Below, in pieces: positions 52,203 to 61,179 of a stretch of 64,000 bases of DNA. Made by a program: the position numbers and the translations under genes. The notes beneath the pieces were generated by a model. That model ran no database searches. It had not been told where the DNA came from and saw only the letters and a program-made list of their open reading frames with translations. Numbering within the stretch: the first letter of the stretch is position 1; the number at the start of each line of letters is the position of its first letter. This stretch comes from Candidatus Krumholzibacteriia bacterium. GTDB lineage: Bacteria > Krumholzibacteriota > Krumholzibacteriia > LZORAL124-64-63. The stretch spans positions 1-64,000 of the forward strand of contig JADGDU010000018.1 of the NCBI GenBank assembly GCA_016744705.1, given 5' to 3'.

Positions 52203-54548
52203 TCAGCTGCGCGCCTCTTTCATCATCATAGCCAATTCTTCCATGCGCTTCTCATAGTCTTCCGCAAAAGTGACCACACCTTTGGTGATGGATTGGGCGT
52301 CGATGCCAGCGCTTTCGCACATCTCATCGCCGCTGCCGCCATCCCGCCATTGGTCGTCCCAGTCGCTGCTCATGGCGTAGCGATCGGCAAGGGCATTGAA
52401 TTTCCAATCACCCATGGTCCGGCGGGCCGTATTGGTCAGGTAGGTGCTGTTCATTCGGTCGCCGGAAGTGAGCACTGTGTTCTGGTACTCATCATCCTGA
52501 AGAGCAAACAACTGGGGACTGGGCACCGCTACAATTTTGACGTTCACACCAGCGGCATCGATGGCCGGCAGAGCGTCAATAAGGTTGGCTGTGCTCATGG
52601 TACCCTGCACCATGATGACCCCTTGTCGGGGCAGGCCCTCTTTGTAATCGCGCAAGATGTACGCGCCCTTGGCGGCTTCCAGATAGGAGCCCATACCCAA
52701 TTCTTCGCGGTTGGGAATGGTCACGCCGGGGCGTGTCAGGTGGAGGGCCACGATGGGTTTGTCAGTCTTCATGGCCGCCGCGAGCATCACGGGCACTTCG
52801 TTAAATTCCCAGGGATGGATGTTGATGACATCACCATCGGGGAATAATTGGGTGGCAGCGGGGGCAAAGATACCAAAGTGAGTTCGGCCATCCTCAGCGG
52901 TTTCGGGACCGCTGTGACCTGCGACCCAGAGGACCTTACCCAATTTCAATTGGCAGTCCTGATCCATCTGGCTGTACAGACGCATGGCACCGTACTTCAG
53001 ATAACTGAAGGCGGCGTAGGTGCTGCAGGCTGTGTAGAATCCATTGAACTCTTCTTCAGGACGGTCGGACATGTTCACTGATGCGGCCCCAACCATCAAA
53101 CCAGCGTTGGCGAATTCGGTGATGGCCTGGGGCAGGATCACGCCATCGGTGTTGGTTTTCCGGTCGTACCAGCCACCGTTTTTCATATCCCCGTAGTCTT
53201 TGCCAAACCCGGCGATATTGGTAGAGCCTGCCAGATCTGCAGAGCAGACCATAAACAGGGGACGTCCGTAGTTCTCCTGGCAATAACTGTTGATGTAGCT
53301 ACCCCATTTGGCAAAGCCTGCACGGTTGGGAGCCTTGGTTCCTGGGGCGGCCCACATGTCTTCAGGATAGCTGGCAACATCGAACAAGCCCTCGTCGTTG
53401 AGAGGGTTTTTGTCTGTGGGCAGTTTAAATCCAGGGATGGATTCGGGCACGCTGTCGCCCAATTCCACCAGACGGTCTGCCAGGTAAGTCACCAGTTCAT
53501 CGTTGCCGCGCAGAACGTCCAGGGCCACGTTCAGGTTGTCAGCAAATTGTTGGCGCATCTCAGCGGAGTCTTTGGGAGCAGCTTCCCCGGTTCCTACCCA
53601 TTGTGCACCGTAGTTTTTGCTGAAATCCTCACGGCCTTGCCAAAATTTATCTCCATTGCGGGGATGAGCGGCGCCATGGCTGTCATTGTCGAAGGTGTGA
53701 TATCCGCGGCCCTTGCGGGTTTTGCCAAACATGAGGCCTGGGCGCAGGGGCGTATTGTCGCCGTGGCTGAGCTCGAGCAGTCCGCGGGTCACGTCGGTCC
53801 AGTCGCTGCCGTTGGCGGCCTCATGAATATCCCAGCCATAACTGGTGAACCAGTCGCGGGGACTGCCGTGAACGATGCTGCTGAAACTGTGGGGATCGAT
53901 GCCAAAATCGTTCCAATCCAAAATCATGTGCAGGTTATCCAGGCCCAAACCGTAGGCCGAGTTTTTGGTCTCGTGCCAGCACCCAGCGGTGTGGCCGCCT
54001 TCGCCTTCGATGCCAAAGACTTTGACCTCGCCAGCGCCGGCGCGCTTCAGGGCGATGGCTTCCCCAACACAGGCTGGGGCACCATGCCCACTGGGACCAG
54101 TGTTGAATTTGCAGAAGAGATTTTTATCAGCCATTTCAGTATGGCCAGGCAGGCCGCCCAGGTGGCGGAAGTCCAGAAGGTCTTCCCAGGTCAGGGTGCG
54201 CTCGCCGCCACCGTGCACCAGGTATTTATCATCTCCGGTTTTTTTATGCATAACATTCAGAGCTTCATTGAAAGTGCTCAAAATGGCGTAAATCATGGGA
54301 GCGGTATGGCCGGCCACCAAAACAAAACGGTCGGCAAAACGTTTTTCGGGATGCCGGATATCGTAGCGCATGGCCCCACTGAGCATCAGGCTGATCATGT
54401 AATGGACTTTGGAGCGGCTGCCGCCCGGGTGCCCGCTCTGGCGGTAATTGAGCATCAGATCGATTTGCTGATCGACGACATCCTTCAAAATTTCCCAATG
54501 GGCGAAGTTGGCTTTTTGGGCATCGAAGAGTCTTTGGGTATCCGACAC
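52203..54548 (-). CDS. Transketolase-family TPP enzyme, large atypical form
   Basis: A 782-residue cytosolic enzyme, longer than ordinary transketolase (about 660). The N-terminal half has QSGHPGGSRSKVH, NTGPSGHGAPACVGEAI and the TPP-magnesium region GIEGEGGHTAGCWHETKNS...LDWNDFGID. The classic GDGE there reads GEGG, with Glu for Asp. The C-terminal half has GPETAEDGRTHFGIF, matching the transketolase middle domain. It would move two-carbon ketol units in the pentose phosphate pathway. AGGAG six bases before GTG 54548 favours that start; the ATG at 54554 is too close. Confidence 0.85.
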   Translation of the reverse strand: MSDTQRLFDAQKANFAHWEILKDVVDQQIDLMLNYRQSGHPGGSRSKVHYMISLMLSGAMRYDIRHPEKRFADRFVLVAGHTAPMIYAILSTFNEALNVMHKKTGDDKYLVHGGGERTLTWEDLLDFRHLGGLPGHTEMADKNLFCKFNTGPSGHGAPACVGEAIALKRAGAGEVKVFGIEGEGGHTAGCWHETKNSAYGLGLDNLHMILDWNDFGIDPHSFSSIVHGSPRDWFTSYGWDIHEAANGSDWTDVTRGLLELSHGDNTPLRPGLMFGKTRKGRGYHTFDNDSHGAAHPRNGDKFWQGREDFSKNYGAQWVGTGEAAPKDSAEMRQQFADNLNVALDVLRGNDELVTYLADRLVELGDSVPESIPGFKLPTDKNPLNDEGLFDVASYPEDMWAAPGTKAPNRAGFAKWGSYINSYCQENYGRPLFMVCSADLAGSTNIAGFGKDYGDMKNGGWYDRKTNTDGVILPQAITEFANAGLMVGAASVNMSDRPEEEFNGFYTACSTYAAFSYLKYGAMRLYSQMDQDCQLKLGKVLWVAGHSGPETAEDGRTHFGIFAPAATQLFPDGDVINIHPWEFNEVPVMLAAAMKTDKPIVALHLTRPGVTIPNREELGMGSYLEAAKGAYILRDYKEGLPRQGVIMVQGTMSTANLIDALPAIDAAGVNVKIVAVPSPQLFALQDDEYQNTVLTSGDRMNSTYLTNTARRTMGDWKFNALADRYAMSSDWDDQWRDGGSGDEMCESAGIDAQSITKGVVTFAEDYEKRMEELAMMMKEARS

Positions 54549-54726
54549 GGGCATCTCCTCTCGGACGTGAGCCGGAACCAGAGCGACCGCCTGTTTCCGG
54601 AAAAACGCAGATTGTCATCAGAAAATGGTAGATATGCTGAGGGGATTCAAGAGAGAATAAATTGCAGAAATGTGAGAGAGTGGAGCAAAGGTAAACAAAT
54701 CAGGGTTAATCCTACGGAGGCGATTC

Positions 54727-55137
54727 ATGAATGAATTGAGTGGTGCAAATCAATTTCAGGGCAATCCCGATTTTGCGAGTTCAGGCGAAGGCCACGGCAT
54801 GGGCGTGACTTTCGGTAAAACGCTTGGAGATATGAAGTTTATGGGCGTGGTGGGCATGGTCTACGGTATCCTGACCTGTTTGTCGGTGGTGGGGGCCATC
54901 ATGGGTGTTCCCATCATCATCGCCAGCAATCGATTTTTGGAATCAGTGAAAATTTTTGAGCAATATCGCCTCAGCAACCGACCCGAGGACATGGCCTCGG
55001 CTTTTCAAGAGCTGGGTCGTAGTTTTCGCCTCTTGAAAATTGTGGTGATGATCACCCTGGGGATGACGGTCTTGTACTTTGTGGGGATGATTCTATTTGG
55101 GGGCATTGCCATGCTGTCCAGTTTGGCTGGTGGCTAA
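54727..55137 (+). CDS. Small membrane protein (DUF5362-like)
   Basis: A 136-residue inner-membrane protein with two hydrophobic hairpins (FMGVVGMVYGILTCLSVVG and VVMITLGMTVLYFVGMILF) and a conserved middle (VPIIIASNRFLESVKIFEQYR). This layout resembles DUF5362-type proteins; the role is unknown. GGAGG is six bases before ATG 54727. It diverges from the transketolase gene. The next gene begins 128 bases later, with no terminator seen. Confidence 0.75.
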   Translation: MNELSGANQFQGNPDFASSGEGHGMGVTFGKTLGDMKFMGVVGMVYGILTCLSVVGAIMGVPIIIASNRFLESVKIFEQYRLSNRPEDMASAFQELGRSFRLLKIVVMITLGMTVLYFVGMILFGGIAMLSSLAGG

Positions 55138-55265
55138 ACTCTCGACTGGTGAAAATGAGAGGCAATTTCAATTAATGAAAATGGTTGATCACTTGGTCTT
55201 CGTGTTGGAAGATGGCCTCCAGTTATGTGGCTGGTCTGGCTATTCTTAAACGGCAAGGTGCTGGA

Positions 55266-56606
55266 ATGATCATTAGATTTGTTTTGTTGTCTCTGTTTCT
55301 CACTTATTCAGTGACCGCGCAGGCGGTGCCCGTGAGCGACGCTGCCCACGGCACCCGCTCGTACGATGAATACGAGAAACCCCTGGTTTGCCAGAGTTGT
55401 CATGACGACATTTACCAACAATGGACTCAGGCCATGATGAGCCAGGCTTACACCCACCACTGGGATGAGATCGAGTATTTTGAACTGGCCATTCCCCACG
55501 CAGAAAAGGACGAGATGGTGGCCGGCGTTAAGCACGGCTGCAACGGTTGCCACGCGCCCACATCTTTCCTGGCCGGCGATACTCCTCCTCCCCGGCCCGA
55601 AGAAAACAGTCGTGCCAACGAGTCGGTGCATTGCGATCATTGTCACAGCGTCACCGGTTTTGAGGGTGATATCCCCCATAATTTCAACTGGATCAGTGAG
55701 CCGGGCCGGCTGAAGAAGGGCCCCAAGCCTGGTGTCGAATCTCCCCACCACGACACAGTGGAAAACGATTTTATCAAAACCGGAGATTTTTGCGGCACCT
55801 GTCATAATGAGATGAGCCCTTACGGCATCTGGGTGAAATCTACCCACCTGGAGTGGAAAGAAGGCCCGTATTACGAACAGGGTGTGCACTGTCAGGATTG
55901 CCATATGCCCAAAGCCAAGGGCCGATCGGCAAAAATGGGTGAGGAGGGCATGATCGCCCAGCACCTTTTCCATGGAGCCCATGATCCGGGAAAATTGAAC
56001 GGGTCTATCGAAATGCGCATGAATCCCCTGGAGCGGGAAGTGGAATATGATGGAGCTGCGGTGATCAACGTGCAGCTCTTCAATGGCAAATGCGGTCACA
56101 AGGTTCCCAGTGGATCAGTGGAGGACCGCATCATGTGGTTGCATGTGACAGCCACCGATAGCGAAGGAAAAACCTGGCATCTGCCTGTGGATCCCAAAGG
56201 ATTTGCCGGCGAAGAGTACACCATCGCCGCCGATGAGATGGCCTATCAGGATATGGCTATTGCCAAAAACATTCCTGATTTTGCCGGGGTCCAGCGCGAT
56301 GGCGTGCCCGTGGGCGATCGTATTTTCCGCATGGCTTATTTCGACCCGCAGGGGCGCATGACCATCCAACAGTGGAACACCAAAAGTTTGGGTTTTGATT
56401 ATCGCATTGGACCCCGGGAAACCAAGGTGGAGACTTTCACCTGGGAAATGCCCGATGATATTGCTTTTGGCCCGGTCAGGCTGGATGCAGTTCTTAAATA
56501 CCAACGTCTGGTGACGCCGGTGGCCGAATTCCTCAACGTACCCGCCGAGGAATATGAGCCCCAGATCATCAACGTAGCCACCACCACTTTCGAAGTATTT
56601 GAATAA
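55266..56606 (+). CDS. Pentaheme c-type cytochrome
   Basis: A 446-residue exported protein. A signal peptide (1-20, ending VTAQA) is followed by five CxxCH heme sites at residues 42-46, 92-96, 123-127, 176-180 and 209-213, then a beta-sandwich C-terminal part with NGKCGHKVPSG, a motif seen in multiheme cytochromes of the c554/NrfA-like class. Electron transfer in the periplasm or at the outer surface is expected. The frame is open from 55185, but 55266 gives the signal peptide. It is 12 bases before a heme-containing barrel gene. Confidence 0.92.
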   Translation: MIIRFVLLSLFLTYSVTAQAVPVSDAAHGTRSYDEYEKPLVCQSCHDDIYQQWTQAMMSQAYTHHWDEIEYFELAIPHAEKDEMVAGVKHGCNGCHAPTSFLAGDTPPPRPEENSRANESVHCDHCHSVTGFEGDIPHNFNWISEPGRLKKGPKPGVESPHHDTVENDFIKTGDFCGTCHNEMSPYGIWVKSTHLEWKEGPYYEQGVHCQDCHMPKAKGRSAKMGEEGMIAQHLFHGAHDPGKLNGSIEMRMNPLEREVEYDGAAVINVQLFNGKCGHKVPSGSVEDRIMWLHVTATDSEGKTWHLPVDPKGFAGEEYTIAADEMAYQDMAIAKNIPDFAGVQRDGVPVGDRIFRMAYFDPQGRMTIQQWNTKSLGFDYRIGPRETKVETFTWEMPDDIAFGPVRLDAVLKYQRLVTPVAEFLNVPAEEYEPQIINVATTTFEVFE

Positions 56607-56618
56607 GGAGCAGACACC

Positions 56619-57797
56619 ATGAGAAGCCCCAGAACATTCGTGATTTTCCTGTTGGTCGTACTGGCTGCGGCCATCATGCTGCCCCAAACAGCTGATGCCA
56701 TTCCCGCCTTTGCGAGGACCCACAAGTTGAGTTGTAACACCTGCCACGCGCCTTTTCCCCGGCTGAAAGATTTTGGAGCGGAATTTGCGGGCAACGGATT
56801 CACCATCCCAGAGTCAGAAAAAGATAGGGACTTTATCAGCGCAGGGGATGACCTGCTAAAGCTGAATAAAACCTTCCCCGTGGCTGCTCGTTTCGATGCA
56901 TACGCATTGTTTGACAGTGACGCAGATGTGAAAGCTGATCTGCAAACACCCTGGGCCTTGAAGTTGCTTTCGGGTGGAAACCTGGCCAAGAACATTGGCT
57001 ATTATTTCTATTTTTTCATGGATGAACGTGGTGAAGTGGCCGGCATTGAAGATGCTTATATTCACTTCAATAATATCGGCGGTCAGGCCTTTGATATCAT
57101 GGTGGGCCAGTTCCAGACGTCCGATCCACTGATGAAACGTGAGCTGCGTTTGACCTACGAAGATTACAACATCTACCGCACCAAAGTGGGCAGCTCCAAC
57201 ATCGATCTGACCTATGACCGGGGCATCATGATGACCTATGATTTTGAATCCACCGGGACCGGCCTGGTGGGAATGATGGTCAATGGCAATGGCAAACCCG
57301 ATGCTGGTGCTGATAGAAAATTCGACAATGACAACTTCAAAAACTTTGGATTCCGTATTATCCAAAGTGTAGGCGACCCCTTGAGTCTGGGGTACTTTTT
57401 CTACAGCGGTCAGGAAATGGAAAATGCCAGTGGTGAGAAAAACAAAGTCATGTTCCACGGACCGGATTTTGTGCTGGGCAACGGTATGTTTGATCTGACT
57501 TTCCAGTATTTGTTCAGGGAAGATACGGATCCAGGATTCAGCGGCGCGGACTCCGATGTGGAAACTCAGGGTCTGGTGGCTGAGTTGGTCTTCTCGCCCC
57601 GGAGGGACAAGTCGCGGCAGTATTACACCCTGCTTTATAATCAGATTGATTCGGACTCGGATGCTGACGACTACGAAACCATCACCCTGGGTATGACCCA
57701 TTTGTTTGCCCGGAACGTGCGGGGAACTTTGGAATACACCAGAAATGTCGAAGAAGAAACCAACCGTGGGGTGATCGGTTTGGTGACGGCTTTTTAA
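56619..57797 (+). CDS. Monoheme cytochrome/beta-barrel fusion
   Basis: A 392-residue exported protein. After a signal peptide (ending AADA-like TADA) comes IPAFARTHKLSCNTCHAPFPRLKDFG with one CxxCH (39-43), then about 330 residues of barrel-like strands with charged turns (AYIHFNNIGG, MVGQFQTSDPL, RTKVGSSNIDLTYDRG) ending GLVTAF. This "IPAFAR...CNTCH" plus porin layout is a known family of outer-membrane cytochrome-porins. The heme would sit at the periplasmic mouth of the barrel and take electrons from the pentaheme partner. The gene overlaps the exonuclease gene on the other strand by four bases. Confidence 0.88.
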   Translation: MRSPRTFVIFLLVVLAAAIMLPQTADAIPAFARTHKLSCNTCHAPFPRLKDFGAEFAGNGFTIPESEKDRDFISAGDDLLKLNKTFPVAARFDAYALFDSDADVKADLQTPWALKLLSGGNLAKNIGYYFYFFMDERGEVAGIEDAYIHFNNIGGQAFDIMVGQFQTSDPLMKRELRLTYEDYNIYRTKVGSSNIDLTYDRGIMMTYDFESTGTGLVGMMVNGNGKPDAGADRKFDNDNFKNFGFRIIQSVGDPLSLGYFFYSGQEMENASGEKNKVMFHGPDFVLGNGMFDLTFQYLFREDTDPGFSGADSDVETQGLVAELVFSPRRDKSRQYYTLLYNQIDSDSDADDYETITLGMTHLFARNVRGTLEYTRNVEEETNRGVIGLVTAF

Positions 57798-58378
57798 ACC
57801 AGAGCCCGTCCCAGATGAAACACCTGCAAAATGGCTGCAGCCGCCCTCGCGTCTTCCACGGCGCGATGGGCGGTGAATTTATCCTCCAGCTCCATCTTCC
57901 CCAAAATAGAACTCAAACTCAGCCCGCTGGTGCGGTGCTCATTGGCCGCCAGCCAAACCGTGGCCACGGCTCGTAGGTCAAAGGCCCCGCCGGCAATGTG
58001 AGTGCGGTAATCCAAGTCATATTCCTGACATTCTTTGCGCAGCAGAGGAATATCGTAATAGGCCCCAAAGGCGGCGATGATGGCCTTGTTGCGAGGGCCA
58101 TACCAGTCCAGAAAGCGGGCCCCCACCTGGTCGAAGGTCTCTTTTTCAGCCACCATTTCCGGAGTGATTTTGGTGATTTCGGTGATGAAAGGCACCACGG
58201 GAAAGCGTTCAGGGCGAACCAGTTCGCTGAAAGTATCAACCACCTCAAGGCTGCGTCGGTCCAGTCGCACGGCCCCTATTTCAATGATGCTGCTGCGCTC
58301 GATGGTATTGTTGCCCTGGTCTTCGGTGGGGCAGGTGGCTTCCAGATCGATGACCACGATGTCGGTTGTGTAGCGCAT
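57794..58378 (-). CDS. DEDDh-type 3'-5' exonuclease
   Basis: A 194-residue exonuclease of the DnaQ/ERI1 branch. VVIDLEAT holds the first two acidic residues (DxE), FGAYYDI the third Asp region, and HRAVEDARAAA the last His and Asp (HxxxD), so the DEDDh set is complete. The wording SSIIEIGAVRLDRRS is typical of the KapD/ERI1-like group. It would trim DNA or RNA ends in the cytosol. The ribosome site before ATG 58378 is weak. It runs tail to tail with the heme-barrel gene. Confidence 0.9.
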   Translation of the reverse strand: MRYTTDIVVIDLEATCPTEDQGNNTIERSSIIEIGAVRLDRRSLEVVDTFSELVRPERFPVVPFITEITKITPEMVAEKETFDQVGARFLDWYGPRNKAIIAAFGAYYDIPLLRKECQEYDLDYRTHIAGGAFDLRAVATVWLAANEHRTSGLSLSSILGKMELEDKFTAHRAVEDARAAAAILQVFHLGRALV

Positions 58379-58497
58379 TGTATATCCAGTCGGTGGCCCA
58401 TCAGACCAATTGAAGCGTGCATTTTTTTCGCGAGGGTGTAATCTAACACTTCCACCGGGTTGTTGTCACTTTCATCCCTATAATAGTAAGGATCGAT

Positions 58498-59487
58498 TTG
58501 TCCGAATTATTAGCATTCGAAACTTTTCCCCCTTTGGTCAATGGCCTGGTCGTGGTCGTTTCCATCATTGTGGTGGGATTTGGCGCCGGTAGTATGGTGG
58601 ATTCAGCGTCCCGTATAGCCAAGCGTTTTGGGGTATCGGAACTGATCATTGGTCTGACGGTGGTGGCTTTCGGGACCTCCGCTCCTGAATTTGCCGTCAC
58701 CCTCTATTCAGCCTTTGAGGGGCAGGGCGATATTTCGGTAGGTAACATCGTCGGGTCTAATATTTTCAATTTGGGCTTCATTCTGGGTGGCTGCGCCCTT
58801 GTGCGGGCTATTCCCACTTCCCGCAAACTCTTGCAACGCGATGGAGTCGTGCTCGGTGGGGCCACCGTCTTGATTCTGGCCCTGGTGGGATGGGATTTGA
58901 ATCTGGGCCGCAACGACGGTATCCTGTTATTCCTTCTGTTGGTTATTTACCTCATTTATCTGTTCAAGAATCGCCATGCGGATGAAGCGGCTTTGCATCA
59001 TGAAGAAGAGAGCAGCGAAGAGACCAAAACCCTGGTGCACGATTCTATTTTTCTGCTTCTCGGCCTGGTGGGCATCGTCGGCGGTGCCTTTATCATGGTG
59101 GAATCTGCCACCGCCCTGGCTCGCAGCATGGGCATCAGCGACTGGGTCATTGCCGTGACCATTGTGGCTGCGGGAACTTCGGCTCCGGAATTTGCCACCA
59201 GTCTGGCTGGTGTGCTCAAAGGGCGATACGAGATCAGTGCCGGTAACCTCATCGGCAGTGATATCTTCAATCTGCTGGGTGTGCTGGGAGTGGCCGGTAT
59301 GATGCGGCCCATGGATATTTTACCCGAGGCCCGGATGTCGCTGTACGCCCTTTGCGCCATGGTGTTCCTGGTGCTGTACTTCATCAAAACGGGTTGGAAG
59401 GTGTCGCGGATTGAAGGCGGCATTTTGGTCCTTATTGCTTTGCTGCGCTGGGTCTTTGATTTCAGCCAGCAGGGCCCGCCTCAATAA
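58498..59487 (+). CDS. Calcium/sodium antiporter (CaCA family, YrbG-like)
   Basis: A 329-residue inner-membrane exchanger. The two alpha repeats carry the ion-binding motifs: FGTSAPEFAVTLYSAFEGQGDISVGNIVGSNIFN and AAGTSAPEFATSLAGVLKGRYEISAGNLIGSDIFN, with about ten hydrophobic helices in two halves of inverted topology. It moves Ca2+ or a similar cation against Na+ or H+. The start is TTG 58498, with AAGGAT about five bases upstream; no in-frame ATG with better context precedes it. A TATAAT lies just upstream. Confidence 0.94.
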   Translation: MSELLAFETFPPLVNGLVVVVSIIVVGFGAGSMVDSASRIAKRFGVSELIIGLTVVAFGTSAPEFAVTLYSAFEGQGDISVGNIVGSNIFNLGFILGGCALVRAIPTSRKLLQRDGVVLGGATVLILALVGWDLNLGRNDGILLFLLLVIYLIYLFKNRHADEAALHHEEESSEETKTLVHDSIFLLLGLVGIVGGAFIMVESATALARSMGISDWVIAVTIVAAGTSAPEFATSLAGVLKGRYEISAGNLIGSDIFNLLGVLGVAGMMRPMDILPEARMSLYALCAMVFLVLYFIKTGWKVSRIEGGILVLIALLRWVFDFSQQGPPQ

Positions 59488-59511
59488 GCCCAATACAGGA
59501 GTCTTGTTTAT

Positions 59512-60603
59512 ATGCAGGGGAAATTGAATAATTTCGTCTTTTTCATTTTTATGGTTTTCACTTTGCATGGCGGCTTGGCCATGGGCCAGGATGGAGTGTG
59601 GGCTCCACCGCAACCCTCATCCCAGGACAAGGACTGGATCAAGCTCTCCTCTGGGGAATGGCTGTGGGGAACCATCGATTTGATGCGGGATGAATCCTTA
59701 AATTTTGACAGTGAAGAGCTGGATGATTTGACCATTGATTGGGATGATGTCGTGGAAATTCACTCCTCCCGGGTGATGACCTACGCCCTGCCCGATGGCT
59801 CTCTTTTCACGGGCACATCAATTCTGAAAGACGGGACTCTGAGTATACGGACCACAGGTGGGCTGCTCCAGATCCAGCAACGGGAGGTTCTCTCCATTCT
59901 GGATGGAGAACCCAGCGAACTGAACTTCTGGTCAGTGAAGCTGGGGGCGGATTTGAAGATCATTTCCGGTAATACCAACCAGGCCGATTTTGGCAGCCGG
60001 ATATTTTTGAAAAGGGAGGCCATCCGCTCGCGAATTGATCTGCGTTACCAGGGCAGCTTCAGTACAATTGATGAAGTGGAAACCATCAACAATCACCGTG
60101 GGAATGGGGAATGGAAAATCTTCTTGTCCCGAAGGTTTTTCCTCACTCCCGTAAAAACTGAACTCTATTCTGACAAGTTCAAAAATGTTAAATTGCGCAC
60201 CACCGCCAGTGTTGGGGCAGGTTATTATATGAGTCGCAGCAGTCAGGCCGACTGGTATGTGGAATTGGGTGTAGGGTTTGAGAATACAGATTATTATTCT
60301 GTTTTACCCGGTGAAAGTGCGTCAGAGGGAAATGCCAATTTGCCATTTCGCACCACCTTAGAAATTGATCTGACAAAGACCATCGAACTGACAGCAGAAT
60401 ATGGGATACAGGTGGGTGTGGGAGATGACTCCAATACGGTCCAACACACCTTCATCCTGTTTGAATTTGACTTGATTGGCGATGTTGATTTTACCGCTTC
60501 CTGGACTTGGGATCATATGACCAGCCCCAAAGAAAACTCCGATGGATTGGTGCCTAAGAAAGATGATTTTGTCATGGGTTACGGACTGGCCATCAACTTC
60601 TGA
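59512..60603 (+). CDS. DUF481 outer-membrane protein
   Basis: A 363-residue exported protein. Signal peptide (FVFFIFMVFTLHGGLAMGQ), a short beta domain (about 35-125, WIKLSSGEWLWGTIDLMRDE, a pattern seen before DUF481), then a DUF481 barrel (FWSVKLGADLKIISGNTNQADF onward) ending GYGLAINF with C-terminal Phe. Related proteins are called salt-induced outer-membrane proteins, but function is not defined. It is 24 bases after the exchanger gene, so the two are probably co-transcribed. Confidence 0.88.
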   Translation: MQGKLNNFVFFIFMVFTLHGGLAMGQDGVWAPPQPSSQDKDWIKLSSGEWLWGTIDLMRDESLNFDSEELDDLTIDWDDVVEIHSSRVMTYALPDGSLFTGTSILKDGTLSIRTTGGLLQIQQREVLSILDGEPSELNFWSVKLGADLKIISGNTNQADFGSRIFLKREAIRSRIDLRYQGSFSTIDEVETINNHRGNGEWKIFLSRRFFLTPVKTELYSDKFKNVKLRTTASVGAGYYMSRSSQADWYVELGVGFENTDYYSVLPGESASEGNANLPFRTTLEIDLTKTIELTAEYGIQVGVGDDSNTVQHTFILFEFDLIGDVDFTASWTWDHMTSPKENSDGLVPKKDDFVMGYGLAINF

Positions 60604-60618
60604 TAAATGGTGAAAACG

Positions 60619-60648
60619 AAAAAGGGCGGCCATGAGGCCGCCCTTTTT
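60619..60648. terminator. Two-way terminator
   Basis: AAAAAGGGCGGCC (60619-60631) and GGCCGCCCTTTTT (60636-60648), loop atga. A and T runs flank the stem, so it can end transcripts from both strands. Confidence 0.92.
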
Positions 60649-60667
60649 ATTGCCTTTTCATCAACCA

Positions 60668-60988
60668 TCAACCATCAAACCCAAGGTCGGTGAGGATACT
60701 CTCCACGTTCATACCATTCAGGTTCTGGCTGTGATCAGCATGCGAGCATTCGGTCTCGTTGATGTCCACTTCGTATTGGAAAGAGCTCAAAGCCACATCC
60801 ACCCGGTGTTGCAGAGCGGCCGCGATATTGCATTCTTCCAGGGTGAGCGGAGCCGGAAAATCGATCACAACATCTTTATCCAGGGCCGTGAATTCGTATT
60901 CATCATGAGAGATGTTGGCAAATGATGCGGAGGCGAAAACAGTGATGAGGGCCAGGGCTACGACGGTGGTATTAAGCAGGTTCTTCAT
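60668..60988 (-). CDS. Small secreted protein of unknown function
   Basis: A 106-residue exported protein. AAGGAG nine bases before ATG 60988; signal peptide MKNLLNTTVVALALITVFASASFA. The mature part is acidic with two cysteines (EECNIA, ETECSHADH), which may form a disulfide, and ends in MNVESILTDLGFDG. No family recognised. It follows the zinc transporter gene on the same strand after 191 bases with a hairpin between, so it likely has its own promoter. Confidence 0.7.
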   Translation of the reverse strand: MKNLLNTTVVALALITVFASASFANISHDEYEFTALDKDVVIDFPAPLTLEECNIAAALQHRVDVALSSFQYEVDINETECSHADHSQNLNGMNVESILTDLGFDG

Positions 60989-61121
60989 TTCTATAACTCC
61001 TTGGTAATCGGCTGTGCTGCCAATGTGTTTTGTTGACTACACAGATACCATTGCAAGGATTTGTCCAGTTGCTAAGTTGTTTGGAAGGAGGGCTTTACGG
61101 TTTTGCCATGTGGGGGGTAAA

Positions 61122-61161
61122 GAATAGTCTTCAATAATAATCTGAAAAATGAAGACTATTC
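61122..61161 (-). terminator. Hairpin between the CDF gene and the small secreted gene
   Basis: GAATAGTCTTC (61122-61132) and GAAGACTATTC (61151-61161) are exact complements with an 18-base AT-rich loop. Only TTTA follows on the minus strand, so it may be a terminator for the transporter gene or an operator. Confidence 0.55.
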
Positions 61162-61179
61162 CTCAATCGAATATTGGTT

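Noticed and set aside
53547..54734. A 395-codon open frame on the plus strand opposite the transketolase
   Set aside because: It mirrors a clear conserved gene on the other strand, has no ribosome site and no recognisable domain; long antisense frames are common in GC-biased codons.
58479..58484. TATAAT close to the exchanger gene as a promoter
   Set aside because: No fitting -35 at 16-18 bases and the element is only about 14 bases from the start codon.
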